Numbered from the stretch's first letter, positions 17,746-27,053 are shown. The stretch is 64,000 nucleotides of DNA from Rhodococcus maanshanensis NBRC 100610 (GCF_001894865.1 NZ_BCXA01000031.1:48310-112309); one strand, 5' to 3'. Numbers and translations are program-made. The notes: generated from the sequence alone by a model not told the origin.

Positions 17746-17777
17746 TGACCATTGGTCATACTACTGACCAATGGTCA
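17746..17777. promoter_or_regulatory. Twin palindromic operator for the adjacent TetR regulator
   Basis: Two 13-bp palindromes lie side by side: TGACCATTGGTCA at 17746-17758 and TGACCAATGGTCA at 17765-17777, each being TGACCA-N-TGGTCA and each the reverse complement of the other, with centres 19 bp apart. They sit between the divergent unknown gene (start 17680) and the TetR gene (start 17894). This is the size and spacing expected for two TetR dimers bound on nearly the same face of the helix. Binding by that TetR is inferred from position. Confidence 0.75.
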
Positions 17778-17893
17778 TTCGATCTGCCTGCCCCTGGGGC
17801 GCCGAGACGAAGACCACGTCCCATCGGCTGCATGGCACCCTGAAACCAGCACGCTGACCGACCGTCGGACGGCCGTAGAACCAGGAGCGACTC

Positions 17894-18502
17894 GTGCCAG
17901 CCCACATTCCTGCACCCACCCAGCCCGTGGGTCGGTTCCAGCCCCCCGATGTGCGCCGCCGCCAGATCCTCGACGCGGTCGCCGCCCTGTTGCTCGAGGA
18001 CGGCTACGAGGCGCTGACCGTCAGCAAGGTTGCCGCCCGCGCCGGAGTCGCCAAGGGCACGGTCTACCTCTATTTCGATTCCAAACAAGAACTCCTCGCT
18101 GCGCTGCAGGCCCAAATGTGGGAGCGGATGCTCGAACACCCCGCATCGCTCCTCGGCCTGCCGGACCTCAACTGGACCGACCGCCTCGACGGTCTGGTCG
18201 CGGCCTGGGTCGCCGCCGAACAGGATCACCACGAGCTCTACCACCGGCTGTTCCACGAAAGGGGTGCCTCTGGAGAGGAACCCCTGACCGCAGCGCGCGA
18301 CCTCCTCGTCACCATCCTCGCCGCAGGCCACGAAGCGGGTGAATTCGATGTCCCCGACCCGGAACTGACCGCCGACTTCCTCACCCACGCCTACGCCGGC
18401 CCATGTCACCATCACGCCGGTACCGATCTCACCCCGGCAATCCAGGCCCTGTTCCGCCGAGTCGTGGCCGCACGAACCAGCACCGAGCACCAGCAGGAAT
18501 GA
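17894..18502 (+). CDS. TetR/AcrR family transcriptional regulator
   Basis: A 202-residue protein with the TetR DNA-binding domain at about residues 18-65: RRRQILDAVAALLLEDGYEA, then VSKVAARAGVAKGTVYLYFD, the standard helix-turn-helix. The C-terminal ligand domain contains an unusual GPCHHHAGTD stretch that could bind a metal or sit in the pocket. The GTG start is 116 bp from the twin palindromes, which are probably its own operator, giving autoregulation and control of the divergent gene at 17048-17680. Confidence 0.88.
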   Translation: MPAHIPAPTQPVGRFQPPDVRRRQILDAVAALLLEDGYEALTVSKVAARAGVAKGTVYLYFDSKQELLAALQAQMWERMLEHPASLLGLPDLNWTDRLDGLVAAWVAAEQDHHELYHRLFHERGASGEEPLTAARDLLVTILAAGHEAGEFDVPDPELTADFLTHAYAGPCHHHAGTDLTPAIQALFRRVVAARTSTEHQQE

Positions 18503-18533
18503 TTGAGCGCCGTTCCGTAAGGGCAACCGACCC

Positions 18534-18565
18534 TTGACTCGATAGTCGGGTACAGGGTTGACAAT
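18534..18565 (+). promoter_or_regulatory. MerR-type promoter of merR-merB, apparently leaderless
   Basis: A -35 box TTGACT (18534-18539) and a -10 box GACAAT (18560-18565) are separated by 20 bp. This overlong spacer is the hallmark of promoters that MerR proteins twist into shape. Between them lies a rough dyad, ACTCGATA and TACAGGGT. Transcription would start about seven bases after the -10 box, at or near the A of the ATG at 18572, so the mRNA would have almost no leader and needs no ribosome binding site. Confidence 0.65.
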
Positions 18566-18571
18566 GACGAC

Positions 18572-18976
18572 ATGCGGAGCAGTGAGGTCGCCGCCCAGGC
18601 TGGGGTCAATGTGCAGACGCTGCGGTACTACGAGCGGCGAGGCCTGCTGGACGAACCGCCCCGATCCGCGTCGGGCTATCGCGCGTACCCGGCCGATGCC
18701 GTGGGGGTCGTGCGGTTCGTGAAACGTGCTCAGGAGCACGGGTTCAGCCTCGACGAGATCGAGGAGCTGTTGGACCTTGCCGACGGTGGACCCGATGACT
18801 GCCAGACCGCTCGCGAGCTGGCTGAAACGAAGATGGCGCACCTCGCCGAGAGGATCGCGGACCTGCAGCGCATGCAGCGATCGCTCGCCGAGCTCGTGAC
18901 CACCTGCGAGCTGCCGCGCACCGACCGGTGCTGCCCCCTGATCCAGACATTGCACGACAAAGGAGAGTCTCGATGA
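18572..18976 (+). CDS. merR: MerR, mercury-responsive transcriptional regulator
   Basis: A 134-residue MerR-family protein: winged helix at residues 1-70 (VAAQAGVNVQTLRYYERRGLL), a long dimer helix and a C-terminal metal loop. Cys77, Cys112 and Cys121 have spacings of 35 and 9, exactly those of the three Hg(II) ligands in the classical MerR (Cys82, Cys117, Cys126), and the last is in RCCPLIQTL, the familiar CPLI motif. This separates it from zinc, copper or redox sensors of the family. An extra Cys120 is adjacent. It overlaps merB by ATGA and should control it. Confidence 0.92.
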   Translation: MRSSEVAAQAGVNVQTLRYYERRGLLDEPPRSASGYRAYPADAVGVVRFVKRAQEHGFSLDEIEELLDLADGGPDDCQTARELAETKMAHLAERIADLQRMQRSLAELVTTCELPRTDRCCPLIQTLHDKGESR

Positions 18977-19980
18977 AGCTCGAGATCCTGCAGGTCCCCG
19001 ATTGTCCCAACGTGGTGTTGCTCGAGCGTCGGATCGCGGAGGCCGTGGCCGGCGAACGGGTCGATGTCACGATCACCCACCGTGTGCTCGAAGACCAGGT
19101 TGGGGCCGCCGAGGCAGGCATGACGGGATCGCCGACCCTGCTCCTCGACGGCCGAGACCCGTTCGCCGAGCCCGGATTGGTGCCGAGTGTGTCGTGCCGC
19201 CTCTACCGGGCGGACGGCGGCGGCATCGATGGTGCGCCGTCTGTCGCTGCGCTTCGCGCCGCGATGAACCTGGCGGCGGGCACGAACACGATCGAGGTGC
19301 CCGCGGGCCCCGCGGACTGCTGTGCACCCGCGACGGGAGGCGATTCCCCTGTCGCGGCGCTGGGTGCGTGGCGAAGCGCCGCCCAGCCCGCCGGCCCCGC
19401 CGAAGTGGCCGTCCACCACGCCGTCTTGCGGGCGTTCGCGACCCGCGGAGGCCCACCCTCGAACACTGAACTCGAAGAGGTTGCCGCCGAGTTCGATTCG
19501 TCCGCGCGGCAGATCCTGGATCGGTTGCACGCCTCGGACGTGATCCGTCTCGATGTGTCGGGGCGAATCGACTCGGTGTATCCGTTCTCCGCCACCCCGA
19601 CCGCGCATAGCGTTCAGATCGCGGATGGTGCACGGGTTCACGCAATGTGCGCTGTCGACGCGCTCGGCATGTCCGCAATGCTCGGTGGTGTCGAGGTCGT
19701 GATCGACTCCGCCGATGCGACCACGGGCGAGCACATCACCGTGAGAGTCCGCGGCGAGGATGCCGCCGCGGATCCCGTCACCACCGTGGTGTTCATCGGG
19801 GCGCAGTCGGCGCAGGGTCCGTCGGCGGATACCTGCTGTAACCATCTCAACTTCTTCACCGATCGCCGCGCCGCGGAGGCTTGGGCCACGGCGCACCCAC
19901 ACGTCGACGGGATCGTGGTCGACCTTGCCGAGGCGACCCGGTGCGGAGCCCTGATCTTCGGCACCCTCCTCGACTCCTGA
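18973..19980 (+). CDS. merB: Organomercurial lyase MerB with N-terminal thioredoxin-like domain
   Basis: The protein has 335 residues. The C-terminal part, about 145-335, is MerB: YPFSATPTAHSVQIADG, then the catalytic Cys226 and Asp229 in MCAVDALG, and the second catalytic Cys288 in TCCNHLNFF, matching Cys96, Asp99 and Cys159 of the well-studied enzyme. MerB breaks carbon-mercury bonds to release Hg(II). The first hundred residues (LEILQVPDCPNVVLLERRIA, then GSPTLLLDG) look like a thioredoxin-like fold with one cysteine in place of the CxxC pair, and a CC pair follows at 116-117. No merA, merT or merP is nearby, so the released Hg(II) must be handled elsewhere. Confidence 0.92.
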   Translation: MKLEILQVPDCPNVVLLERRIAEAVAGERVDVTITHRVLEDQVGAAEAGMTGSPTLLLDGRDPFAEPGLVPSVSCRLYRADGGGIDGAPSVAALRAAMNLAAGTNTIEVPAGPADCCAPATGGDSPVAALGAWRSAAQPAGPAEVAVHHAVLRAFATRGGPPSNTELEEVAAEFDSSARQILDRLHASDVIRLDVSGRIDSVYPFSATPTAHSVQIADGARVHAMCAVDALGMSAMLGGVEVVIDSADATTGEHITVRVRGEDAAADPVTTVVFIGAQSAQGPSADTCCNHLNFFTDRRAAEAWATAHPHVDGIVVDLAEATRCGALIFGTLLDS

Positions 19981-19988
19981 CAGAGGGG

Positions 19989-20852
19989 TCAGCGTCGCAG
20001 CTCTGCCTCCTTGTCCAGCCGTTCCAGCTTGTGCGGGTTGCGGATCGCGTACACGCGGGTGATCAGGCCGTCCTCGACCACCACACTCACCGCGGTGGCC
20101 TCGCCACCGACGTCGATCCGAATTCCCGGCATGCCGTTGAAGCACGTCGGCGTGGTCATGAAGTCCGGGAACTTTGCCGCGCGGGCCAGGAACGCTGCCA
20201 CCCGTTCGACCCCGACGATGGGCTTTCGCGCGGCCGTCGCGATGCCCCCGCCGTCCGCGATCACCACCACGTCCGGGGCGATCACCTCCATCAGTCCCTG
20301 CACGTCGCCGGTGGAGAGGGCGGCCATGAGTTTCTCGACGGCTGCCTGCTGCTGAGCTCGGTCCACCTGCATCCGAGGCCGCCGCGCGGCGACGTGCTCG
20401 CGGGCACGGTGCGCAATCTGCCGGACCGCGGCAGGCGTCTTGCTCACCACCTCGGCGATCTCCTGGTACGGCGTCTCGAACACCTCGTGCAACACGAACA
20501 CCGCCCGCTCGACCGGACCGAGGGTCTCCAGCACGGTGAGCATCGCGATCGAGACGTTCTCGGCGAGCTCGACGTCCTCGGCCACATCGGGACTGGTGAG
20601 CAGCGGCTCGGGCAGCCATTCCCCGATGTACTCCTCGCGGCGACGCGACACCGACCGGAGCCGGTTCAGTGCCTGCCGGGTGACGATCCGGACCAGATAT
20701 GCACGCGGGTCGTGCACCTCGGCCTTGTCGACCTCGGCCCACCGCAGCCAGGTCTCCTGGACGACGTCCTCGGCGTCGGCGGCGGAGCCGAGCATCTCGT
20801 AGGCGACGGTGAAGAGCAGGCTGCGGTGGGTGACGAACGGGTCGTCGGTCAT
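19989..20852 (-). CDS. ECF sigma factor, ECF41 (SigJ-like) with C-terminal SnoaL-like domain
   Basis: The ATG at 20852 gives 287 residues. Sigma region 2 is at the start (HRSLLFTVAYEMLGSAADAEDVVQETWLRW), region 4 follows (LGPVERAVFVLHEVFETPYQ, then AAVRQIAHRAREHV). The last 110 residues form an NTF2/SnoaL-like extension, characteristic of ECF41 sigma factors, where it tunes activity instead of a separate anti-sigma factor. The upstream partner encodes a carboxymuconolactone-decarboxylase-like protein, the signature ECF41 neighbour, and overlaps it by ATGA. Confidence 0.92.
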   Translation of the reverse strand: MTDDPFVTHRSLLFTVAYEMLGSAADAEDVVQETWLRWAEVDKAEVHDPRAYLVRIVTRQALNRLRSVSRRREEYIGEWLPEPLLTSPDVAEDVELAENVSIAMLTVLETLGPVERAVFVLHEVFETPYQEIAEVVSKTPAAVRQIAHRAREHVAARRPRMQVDRAQQQAAVEKLMAALSTGDVQGLMEVIAPDVVVIADGGGIATAARKPIVGVERVAAFLARAAKFPDFMTTPTCFNGMPGIRIDVGGEATAVSVVVEDGLITRVYAIRNPHKLERLDKEAELRR

Positions 20853-21424
20853 GTCGTCGAGCGTACGGCGAGCGGCTTCAGGCCACACGTGGCCGAGAAG
20901 CCCTGCGATTCGATGCCGAAGGCGGTGTTGGTGCGGGTCATGAGGTTTGCCACCGCGATGAACGCAGTCAGCTCCACCAGTGCGGGTGCGCCGAGCTGCT
21001 CGAGCAATCGCGCGGACATCTCGTCGGTCACCGTCGGCGGGGTCTGGGTCATCGCCTCGGCGTACTCCATGACGTCGCGCTCGAGCGGCGTGAACACGTC
21101 GGACTCGCGCCAGCGCGGCACCTCGCGTGCCTTGACCAGATCGAGTCCCTCGTTGTGGGCGTGGAAGTAGCCGAAGTCCAGGCAGAAGCTGCAGCCGACA
21201 AGGCTGGCCACCGCCATGTGGGCGAACGACTTCAGGTTCTCGTCGCACTGGTCCCACTTCTGCGCCTTGCGGCCGACGGTGAAGCTGAAGTTCAGCACCT
21301 TCCGGTTGTGCCACGTGACCTCGACCGGCTCGGCCACGTCGCCGAGCATCTTGCGGGACATTCGCTTGACGATCGCGCCGTAGATGCCGGTGAGCTCGGC
21401 CTTCGGGATCCTGGTAGCCATCAT
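20849..21424 (-). CDS. Carboxymuconolactone decarboxylase-like (AhpD-fold) protein, ECF41 partner
   Basis: A 191-residue protein of the CMD/AhpD fold. The active-site motif VGCSFCLDFGYFHAH has the CxxC and downstream His used for peroxidase-type redox chemistry in AhpD relatives. Two consecutive ATG codons (21424 and 21421) follow an AGGAGGAGG stretch; the second has the better spacing. Proteins of this kind are the usual target of ECF41 sigma factors, and a matching promoter lies directly upstream. The physiological substrate is unknown. Confidence 0.9.
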   Translation of the reverse strand: MMATRIPKAELTGIYGAIVKRMSRKMLGDVAEPVEVTWHNRKVLNFSFTVGRKAQKWDQCDENLKSFAHMAVASLVGCSFCLDFGYFHAHNEGLDLVKAREVPRWRESDVFTPLERDVMEYAEAMTQTPPTVTDEMSARLLEQLGAPALVELTAFIAVANLMTRTNTAFGIESQGFSATCGLKPLAVRSTT

Positions 21425-21455
21425 TCCTCCTCCTGGTATTTGCTCTCGGCATTAA

Positions 21456-21482
21456 GACACCGGCCAGGAATCGAATGTGACA
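21456..21482 (-). promoter_or_regulatory. ECF41-type promoter
   Basis: On the minus strand, TGTCACA (21482-21476) is followed after exactly 16 bases by TGTC (21459-21456). The described ECF41 target is TGTCACA-N16/17-CGTC, so the -35 element is perfect and the -10 differs by one base. It lies about 35 bp upstream of the CMD-like gene, and it would make the sigma factor autoregulated. Confidence 0.75.
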
Positions 21483-21509
21483 TCCGGGCTGAGCCGCCCA
21501 GTGCGGTTC

Positions 21510-22445
<936 letters not shown>

Positions 22446-22463
22446 GATGAAGCCCTTCGTTGG

Positions 22464-22496
22464 TGTCACAATACGACAATTGTGTCAGTCTCTGAC
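22464..22496. promoter_or_regulatory. Inverted repeats between aldo/keto reductase and TetR genes (candidate operator)
   Basis: TGTCACAAT (22464-22472) and ATTGTGTCA (22479-22487) form an inverted repeat with eight of nine positions matching. A second, shorter one, GTCAG-tct-CTGAC (22484-22496), overlaps its right arm. The site lies in the 76-bp gap between divergent genes and is a natural place for the TetR protein to bind. A TACGCT at 22510-22515 is a possible -10 box for the TetR gene; a start seven bases later would fall on its GTG. Confidence 0.5.
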
Positions 22497-22521
22497 GCAT
22501 TCGACACTGTACGCTTCCGTC

Positions 22522-23121
22522 GTGGGAAGCTCATCGAATCCGGGCCTGCGCGACATCACGCGCGAGGCCGTGCGCACACGGATCGCCGAGGTCGCGATCG
22601 ACCTGTTCGCCCAGCAGGGTTTCGACGCGGTCACCGTCGAGCAGATCGCCGCCGAGGTGGGCATCTCGGCCCGCAGCTTCCACCGCTACTTCCCGGCCAA
22701 GGAAGACGCTGTCATCGGCGACCTCGTTCCCTGGGGTGAGTTCGTCCGCGACGCCTTGGCCGCGCGGCCGGCCGACGAACCGGTGTGGGATTCCCTGCAT
22801 GCGTCCTTTGAAGCCCTACTGGCTCAGCCGAATAGGGACGAACAACGAAGCAAGAGAACCATGCGTGTTCTGACGAGCGCAGCGTCCCTCCGTGCCCGCA
22901 ACCTCGAAAAGCATCTGCTGTGGGCGAGTCTGCTCACCCCGCTCGTGCAGGAGCGACTCGCCGGTGATCTCGCGGTACTGCGAGCGCAGACGCTGGTGCA
23001 GGCGTCGCTGGTCTGCTTCGACGTTGCGCTGACCACCTGGGCCGACCCTGACGAGACCATGGACGCTGTAGAACTTCTCCGTCAATCTTTCGCCACGCTC
23101 GCGCCCGGGGATCCGGCGTAG
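22522..23121 (+). CDS. TetR family transcriptional regulator
   Basis: The GTG at 22522 gives 199 residues. The N-terminal HTH is clear (RIAEVAIDLFAQQGFDAVTV, then IAAEVGISARSFHRYFPAKE), and the SFHRYF form belongs to actinobacterial TetR proteins acting on small redox enzymes. The ligand-binding C-terminal half is not assignable. No ribosome binding site precedes the GTG and a -10-like TACGCT lies seven bases upstream, so it may be translated from a leaderless transcript. It probably controls the divergent aldo/keto reductase. Confidence 0.85.
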   Translation: MGSSSNPGLRDITREAVRTRIAEVAIDLFAQQGFDAVTVEQIAAEVGISARSFHRYFPAKEDAVIGDLVPWGEFVRDALAARPADEPVWDSLHASFEALLAQPNRDEQRSKRTMRVLTSAASLRARNLEKHLLWASLLTPLVQERLAGDLAVLRAQTLVQASLVCFDVALTTWADPDETMDAVELLRQSFATLAPGDPA

Positions 23122-23286
23122 GGCCGACTGCATCGCCCTGCGTCCCGTGAGGCCGGCCCGTCGAGGGGGTTGCTGCCTGGCCTTGCGGGAGGACTTGCCC
23201 TCGGTCAATTTTCGCTGGTGGTAGGGGTATCCGTGGCGCCTGGCGCACGCAGTTTCTTGTCGGTGGCCCCGCGTAGGCTAGTACGC

Positions 23287-25205
23287 ATGTTCGATGCCGG
23301 GGGGTTTCGGAGTGGCGCCGCAGGTGAGGGTGCCTGCGCCGACGAGGCCGTGGTGGACTTCGAGAATGGGACCGATGCACTGGCTGCGTTGCAGGGGTTT
23401 GCGCGGGCGGAGAACATCGCTGCGGCGCGCAAGGTGTTGACGGCGGCGGCGTTTGCGCGGCGGCAGTTCGCGTCCGAGGTGGATTTGTTCGGGGAGGAGT
23501 TTGCGTATCGGGCGGGGCGGTCCGCGGAGATGGAGACCGCGCTGGCGTTGGGGGTGAGTGCGTGCACGGCGGAACGGTACGGTTTGTGGCGGTGGGCAAT
23601 GCGTTGGATCTGCGGTTGCCGCTGATCCATGCGGTGTTCGTGTCGGGTCGGGTGGACTTTTCGCGGGTGTTCGCAATGGTCGAGGCGACCGCCGAGATCT
23701 CCGACGCGACCCTTGCCCTGATGGAGCCACATCTCGCCGACGCTGCCTTGTATTTGACCCCGCGGAAGTTGGTGGCGGAGGTGATGCGGGAGTTGATCCG
23801 CATCAACCCGGCCGAGGCGGAAGACCTTCGCAAGCGACGCGAACGGCACTCTCGGCGGGTGTCGGTGACCGCGGACCTGCACGGCATGGCCCAGGTGTAC
23901 GCCACGCTGACCGCGGCGGAGGGAAGGACCCTCGACTCCCTGATCCGGGAGATGGCGGGCACGGTGTGCCGGGAGGACCCCCGGACCGTCGACAGTCTGC
24001 GGACGGATGCGTTCATGGCGCTGGTGCACGGCGAGAGCTACCTGCACTGCCAGTGCGGGCGTGATGTTTGCCCGACGGCGCATCTGTCGCGGCCTGAGCG
24101 GCCGAAGCCCGAGGTGCACATCCACATCGATCTGGACACGCTGTTGCGGTTGGCCGACAATCCCAGCCACCTCGAGGGCCACGGGTCGATCGATCCGGAG
24201 TTGGCGAGGTTGCTGGCGGGTGATGCGACGTGGCAGGCGGTGATCGCCGATGCCCGGCGTATCGACGCGGAACGAAATGCGTTCGGTGGCAACGACGTAC
24301 CCGAACCGGACGACCCTGAATCGCCCGAAGTCGCCCCTGATCCACCCGACAGCACCGGCGCGGAACCACCTGAACCAGCGGACGGCGATGGTTCAGGGGA
24401 CAGCCCTGCCCCGACCCCACCGCCCGGCATTCCGGCCCGCTATCGACTGCGCCACAGGCCTTCCGGGCAACTTCCGCCTCGGCAAGACCCGTCGGCACCG
24501 TATCCACAGCAACCTGACGCGGCCCCGCGCGAGCCTCGCGTCACCGATGTTCTCGATGCGATCGCCACCAACCCAGCCCTGCTCGACGGCCAGTACCCCG
24601 ACGGGCACGGCGGCTACGACCACCCGCCCCGCGGCGCGCTGACCTACCGACCCAGCAACGCCGTCCGCGCCGCCGTCTTCGACAAGTACGACACCTGCAC
24701 CTTCCCTGGCTGCACCGTCAAAGCCCGCGACTGCCAGTTCGACCACATCGTCGAGTTCGACCCCGACAACCCCCATGCAGGCGGCTGGACCGTCGAGAGC
24801 AACGGCCAACCCGCCTGCACCCGCCACCACCAGGCCAAGACCGACCGACTCTTCCGCGTCGTCCGCCTCGACGGCGATGCCATCGTCTGGATCGGCGCAC
24901 ACGGCGCCATCGGCGTCACCCTGCCACTCCCGGCCGAACAACGACCCAGCGACCGGACCAAGAAACTCGCACCCAGGCCGGCACCCAAGTCGGCACCGAT
25001 ACCGCCACCGACCGAACCACCCGACCTCGGGATCTACGAGCCGACCTGGTGGGAAACCCACATGCACCCCGACGACCTACCCCCGACGCTCGCCGGCATC
25101 ACCGACCCCGACCACCTCGCCCGATGCGACCAACTCCGCACCCACCACGCCGAACACCAGGCGATCCTGACCGCCCGCGAGAAACTCCGGCCGCCGCCCT
25201 TTTGA
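23287..25205 (+). pseudogene. 13E12/DUF222-type HNH endonuclease, frameshifted
   Basis: Two reading frames make one family protein. The first runs from the ATG at 23287 (MFDAGGFRSG...) through AENIAAARKVLTAAAFARRQ to TAERY at 23580; the second picks up at about 23586 with VAVGNALDLRLPLIHAVFVS and runs to 25205. The join needs one missing base (or two extra ones) in the ACGGTTTGTGG stretch around 23580-23588. The C-terminal HNH module is intact: CTFPGC, then CQFDHIVEF and CTRHHQAKT. 13E12 repeats are often multicopy and mobile-like in actinobacteria, with unproven function. A sequencing error or a real mutation are both possible. Confidence 0.75.
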
Positions 25206-25439
25206 GGGTGAGGCTTTTCCGCCCCTGTGGTGATAGTCCGGCGCACCTTGCGCGCGCCATCCTGGAATGGTTCCAGTGAGCAAAAATTTCGAGCGGTGCC
25301 ACCCCAGGTGTAAGAAACTCCACCCTCAGGTCGATATAGCGAGTACTTGGGTAGCTGGCTCCGTATCACCGCAAATAGCAGATTGGTACGTACCCGCAGA
25401 AGAGGGCGGACCAGGTCGAAACCAGGTACGGAGGACGCA

Positions 25440-26408
25440 ATGTTGAGCACACCGAGCGCACGAGATCATTCCGGTCGCCGCATCACCGTGCTCGCCGACG
25501 ACGGCGTGCCCCTGGCCGTCCAGGAGTTCGGCCGGGTGGATGCCCCGATCACCGCAGTGTTCGTCCACGGTCACTGCCTGCGCACGGAATCGTGGTCCTT
25601 CCTCCGCGAATACCTCTCCTACTCCTGGGGTGCCGACGTCCGCATGGTCTTCTACGACCACCGCGGGCACGGCGACTCCGGCCACGCCCCCGTCGACACC
25701 TACACGATCGACCAGCTGGGTCGCGACCTGGACGCCGTCATTCGCACCGTGGTTCCCGAGGGCCCGGTGGTGCTCATCGGTCACTCGATGGGTGGGATGA
25801 CGGCCCTGGCCTACGCGCGGCAGTACCCGGACTCGATCGGCTCGCGGATCGTCGGGATGGCGCTCATCGCCTCGGCCGCCAACGGGCTCACGGAGGCCGG
25901 TCTCGGCCGGCTCCTGCACTCCCCGATGGTGTCCGCCTTCCGAAAGGCGGTCCGCCGGGCGCCTCGGGTGATGCAGGGCTCCAAGCAGCTCAGCCGCATG
26001 CTCTGCGCCGGCCTCGTCCGAGTGATCGGGTGCGGCAGCCGTCGGGTGGATTCGCGGGTCGTCGCGCTCGCGGCCGCGATGGTCAACGACACCTCGGTGG
26101 TGACTATGTCCAGCTTCCTGGAGTCACTGATCGGTTTCGACGAGTCGGAGTCGCTGTCCTCGTTGGTCGGGATCCCCTCGCTGGTCCTGTGCGGCGACGC
26201 CGATGTGATGACCCCGTTCGAGCACTCCGCCGCCATCGCCTCCCGTCTGCCTGCCTCCGAGCTGGTGCGCGTCAGTGGGGCCGGTCATTCGGTGATCCTG
26301 GAGCGGGCGGCCGAGGTCGCGCACGCGGTGGCAGCGCTCGTCGCCCGCGCGGGCCACGGCGGGTCCGCTACTTCGGCCAACAAGGGCATCCTCGCCGACG
26401 CCGGCTGA
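25440..26408 (+). CDS. Alpha/beta hydrolase
   Basis: The ATG at 25440 follows GGAGGACGCA and gives 322 residues. The nucleophile elbow is GHSMGG with Ser116, the acid is likely Asp255 (GDADVMTP) and the base His283 (GAGHSVIL), all in the proper order for the fold. An HG motif (VHGHC, about residue 43) forms the oxyanion hole. A cap region sits at about 145-225. The substrate is unknown; esterase or lipase activity on a lipid is plausible. It ends directly against the convergent FHA gene. Confidence 0.88.
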   Translation: MLSTPSARDHSGRRITVLADDGVPLAVQEFGRVDAPITAVFVHGHCLRTESWSFLREYLSYSWGADVRMVFYDHRGHGDSGHAPVDTYTIDQLGRDLDAVIRTVVPEGPVVLIGHSMGGMTALAYARQYPDSIGSRIVGMALIASAANGLTEAGLGRLLHSPMVSAFRKAVRRAPRVMQGSKQLSRMLCAGLVRVIGCGSRRVDSRVVALAAAMVNDTSVVTMSSFLESLIGFDESESLSSLVGIPSLVLCGDADVMTPFEHSAAIASRLPASELVRVSGAGHSVILERAAEVAHAVAALVARAGHGGSATSANKGILADAG

Positions 26409-27053
26409 TCACAGGTCGCGTTCGTTGATGATGCCGCTCTGCATGGCCAGCTCGGCCAGCCGCACCCGTTTCTGGTTCTGAGGGAGGTCCTCGACATCGA
26501 ACTTGGCGAACAATGCGCGCAGATGCGTCTTGATCGCATCGACGCTGAGGAACAGTTCCGCGGCGATCTGCTGGTTCGACGCCGGGTTGGCGAACGTCGC
26601 CCCGTGCTTGTACGGCCTGCACAGCCCGGTCAGCACCGCGCGCTGGGTCTCCGTCAACGACCGCACGTTCGGCATGTTCGCGGCGATCATGGTCGCGTCA
26701 TCGCTCGCACCGCCGAACTCGTTGTAGGTCAGCAGAGTTCCGCCGATTCTGATGCTGTCGCCCTGGCGTAGTCGTCGACGTCCGGTGATCCGTTCACCGT
26801 TGACGAAGGTGCCGTTGCGGGACATGCCGTCGTCGACGACGGTCCAGTGGCTGCCCACCCGCTCGACGACCGCGTGCAGCCGCGACACCTCCTCGTCGGA
26901 GGTCAACGGCAGCCCGGAGTCGGGTGAGCGCCCGACGGTCAGGCGTGGGTTATCGGGGGAGAGGTCCAGCTTGTGCTGGTGACCTTCCCTGTCCGAGTAG
27001 ATCAGGCGAGACTCAGTTGCTCGGTCCACGACAACCCCAGGGCACGTTTCCAT
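26409..27053 (-). CDS. FHA domain protein with C-terminal LuxR-like HTH
   Basis: The ATG at 27053 with GAAGGG upstream gives 214 residues. The FHA domain covers about residues 35-110 with the phosphothreonine-binding signature residues Gly41-Arg42, Ser57-Arg-Leu-His60 and Asn80-Gly81. Residues 132-205 look like a LuxR-type helix-turn-helix (SLTETQRAVLTGLCRPYKHG, then NQQIAAELFLSVDAIKTHLR). Such a pairing would let a Ser/Thr kinase signal control transcription. It is transcribed away from the NRPS locus and shares the long upstream region with it, so it is a candidate regulator, though this is inference from position. Confidence 0.85.
   Translation of the reverse strand: METCPGVVVDRATESRLIYSDREGHQHKLDLSPDNPRLTVGRSPDSGLPLTSDEEVSRLHAVVERVGSHWTVVDDGMSRNGTFVNGERITGRRRLRQGDSIRIGGTLLTYNEFGGASDDATMIAANMPNVRSLTETQRAVLTGLCRPYKHGATFANPASNQQIAAELFLSVDAIKTHLRALFAKFDVEDLPQNQKRVRLAELAMQSGIINERDL

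Noticed and set aside
19977..19992. CTGAC/GTCAG hairpin between merB and the sigma factor gene as a bidirectional terminator
   Set aside because: Five base pairs and overlapping both stop codons; too weak to claim.
23562..23600. Programmed ribosomal frameshift in the HNH gene
   Set aside because: No slippery heptamer or downstream stem of the known kinds is visible; a simple one-base indel is enough.
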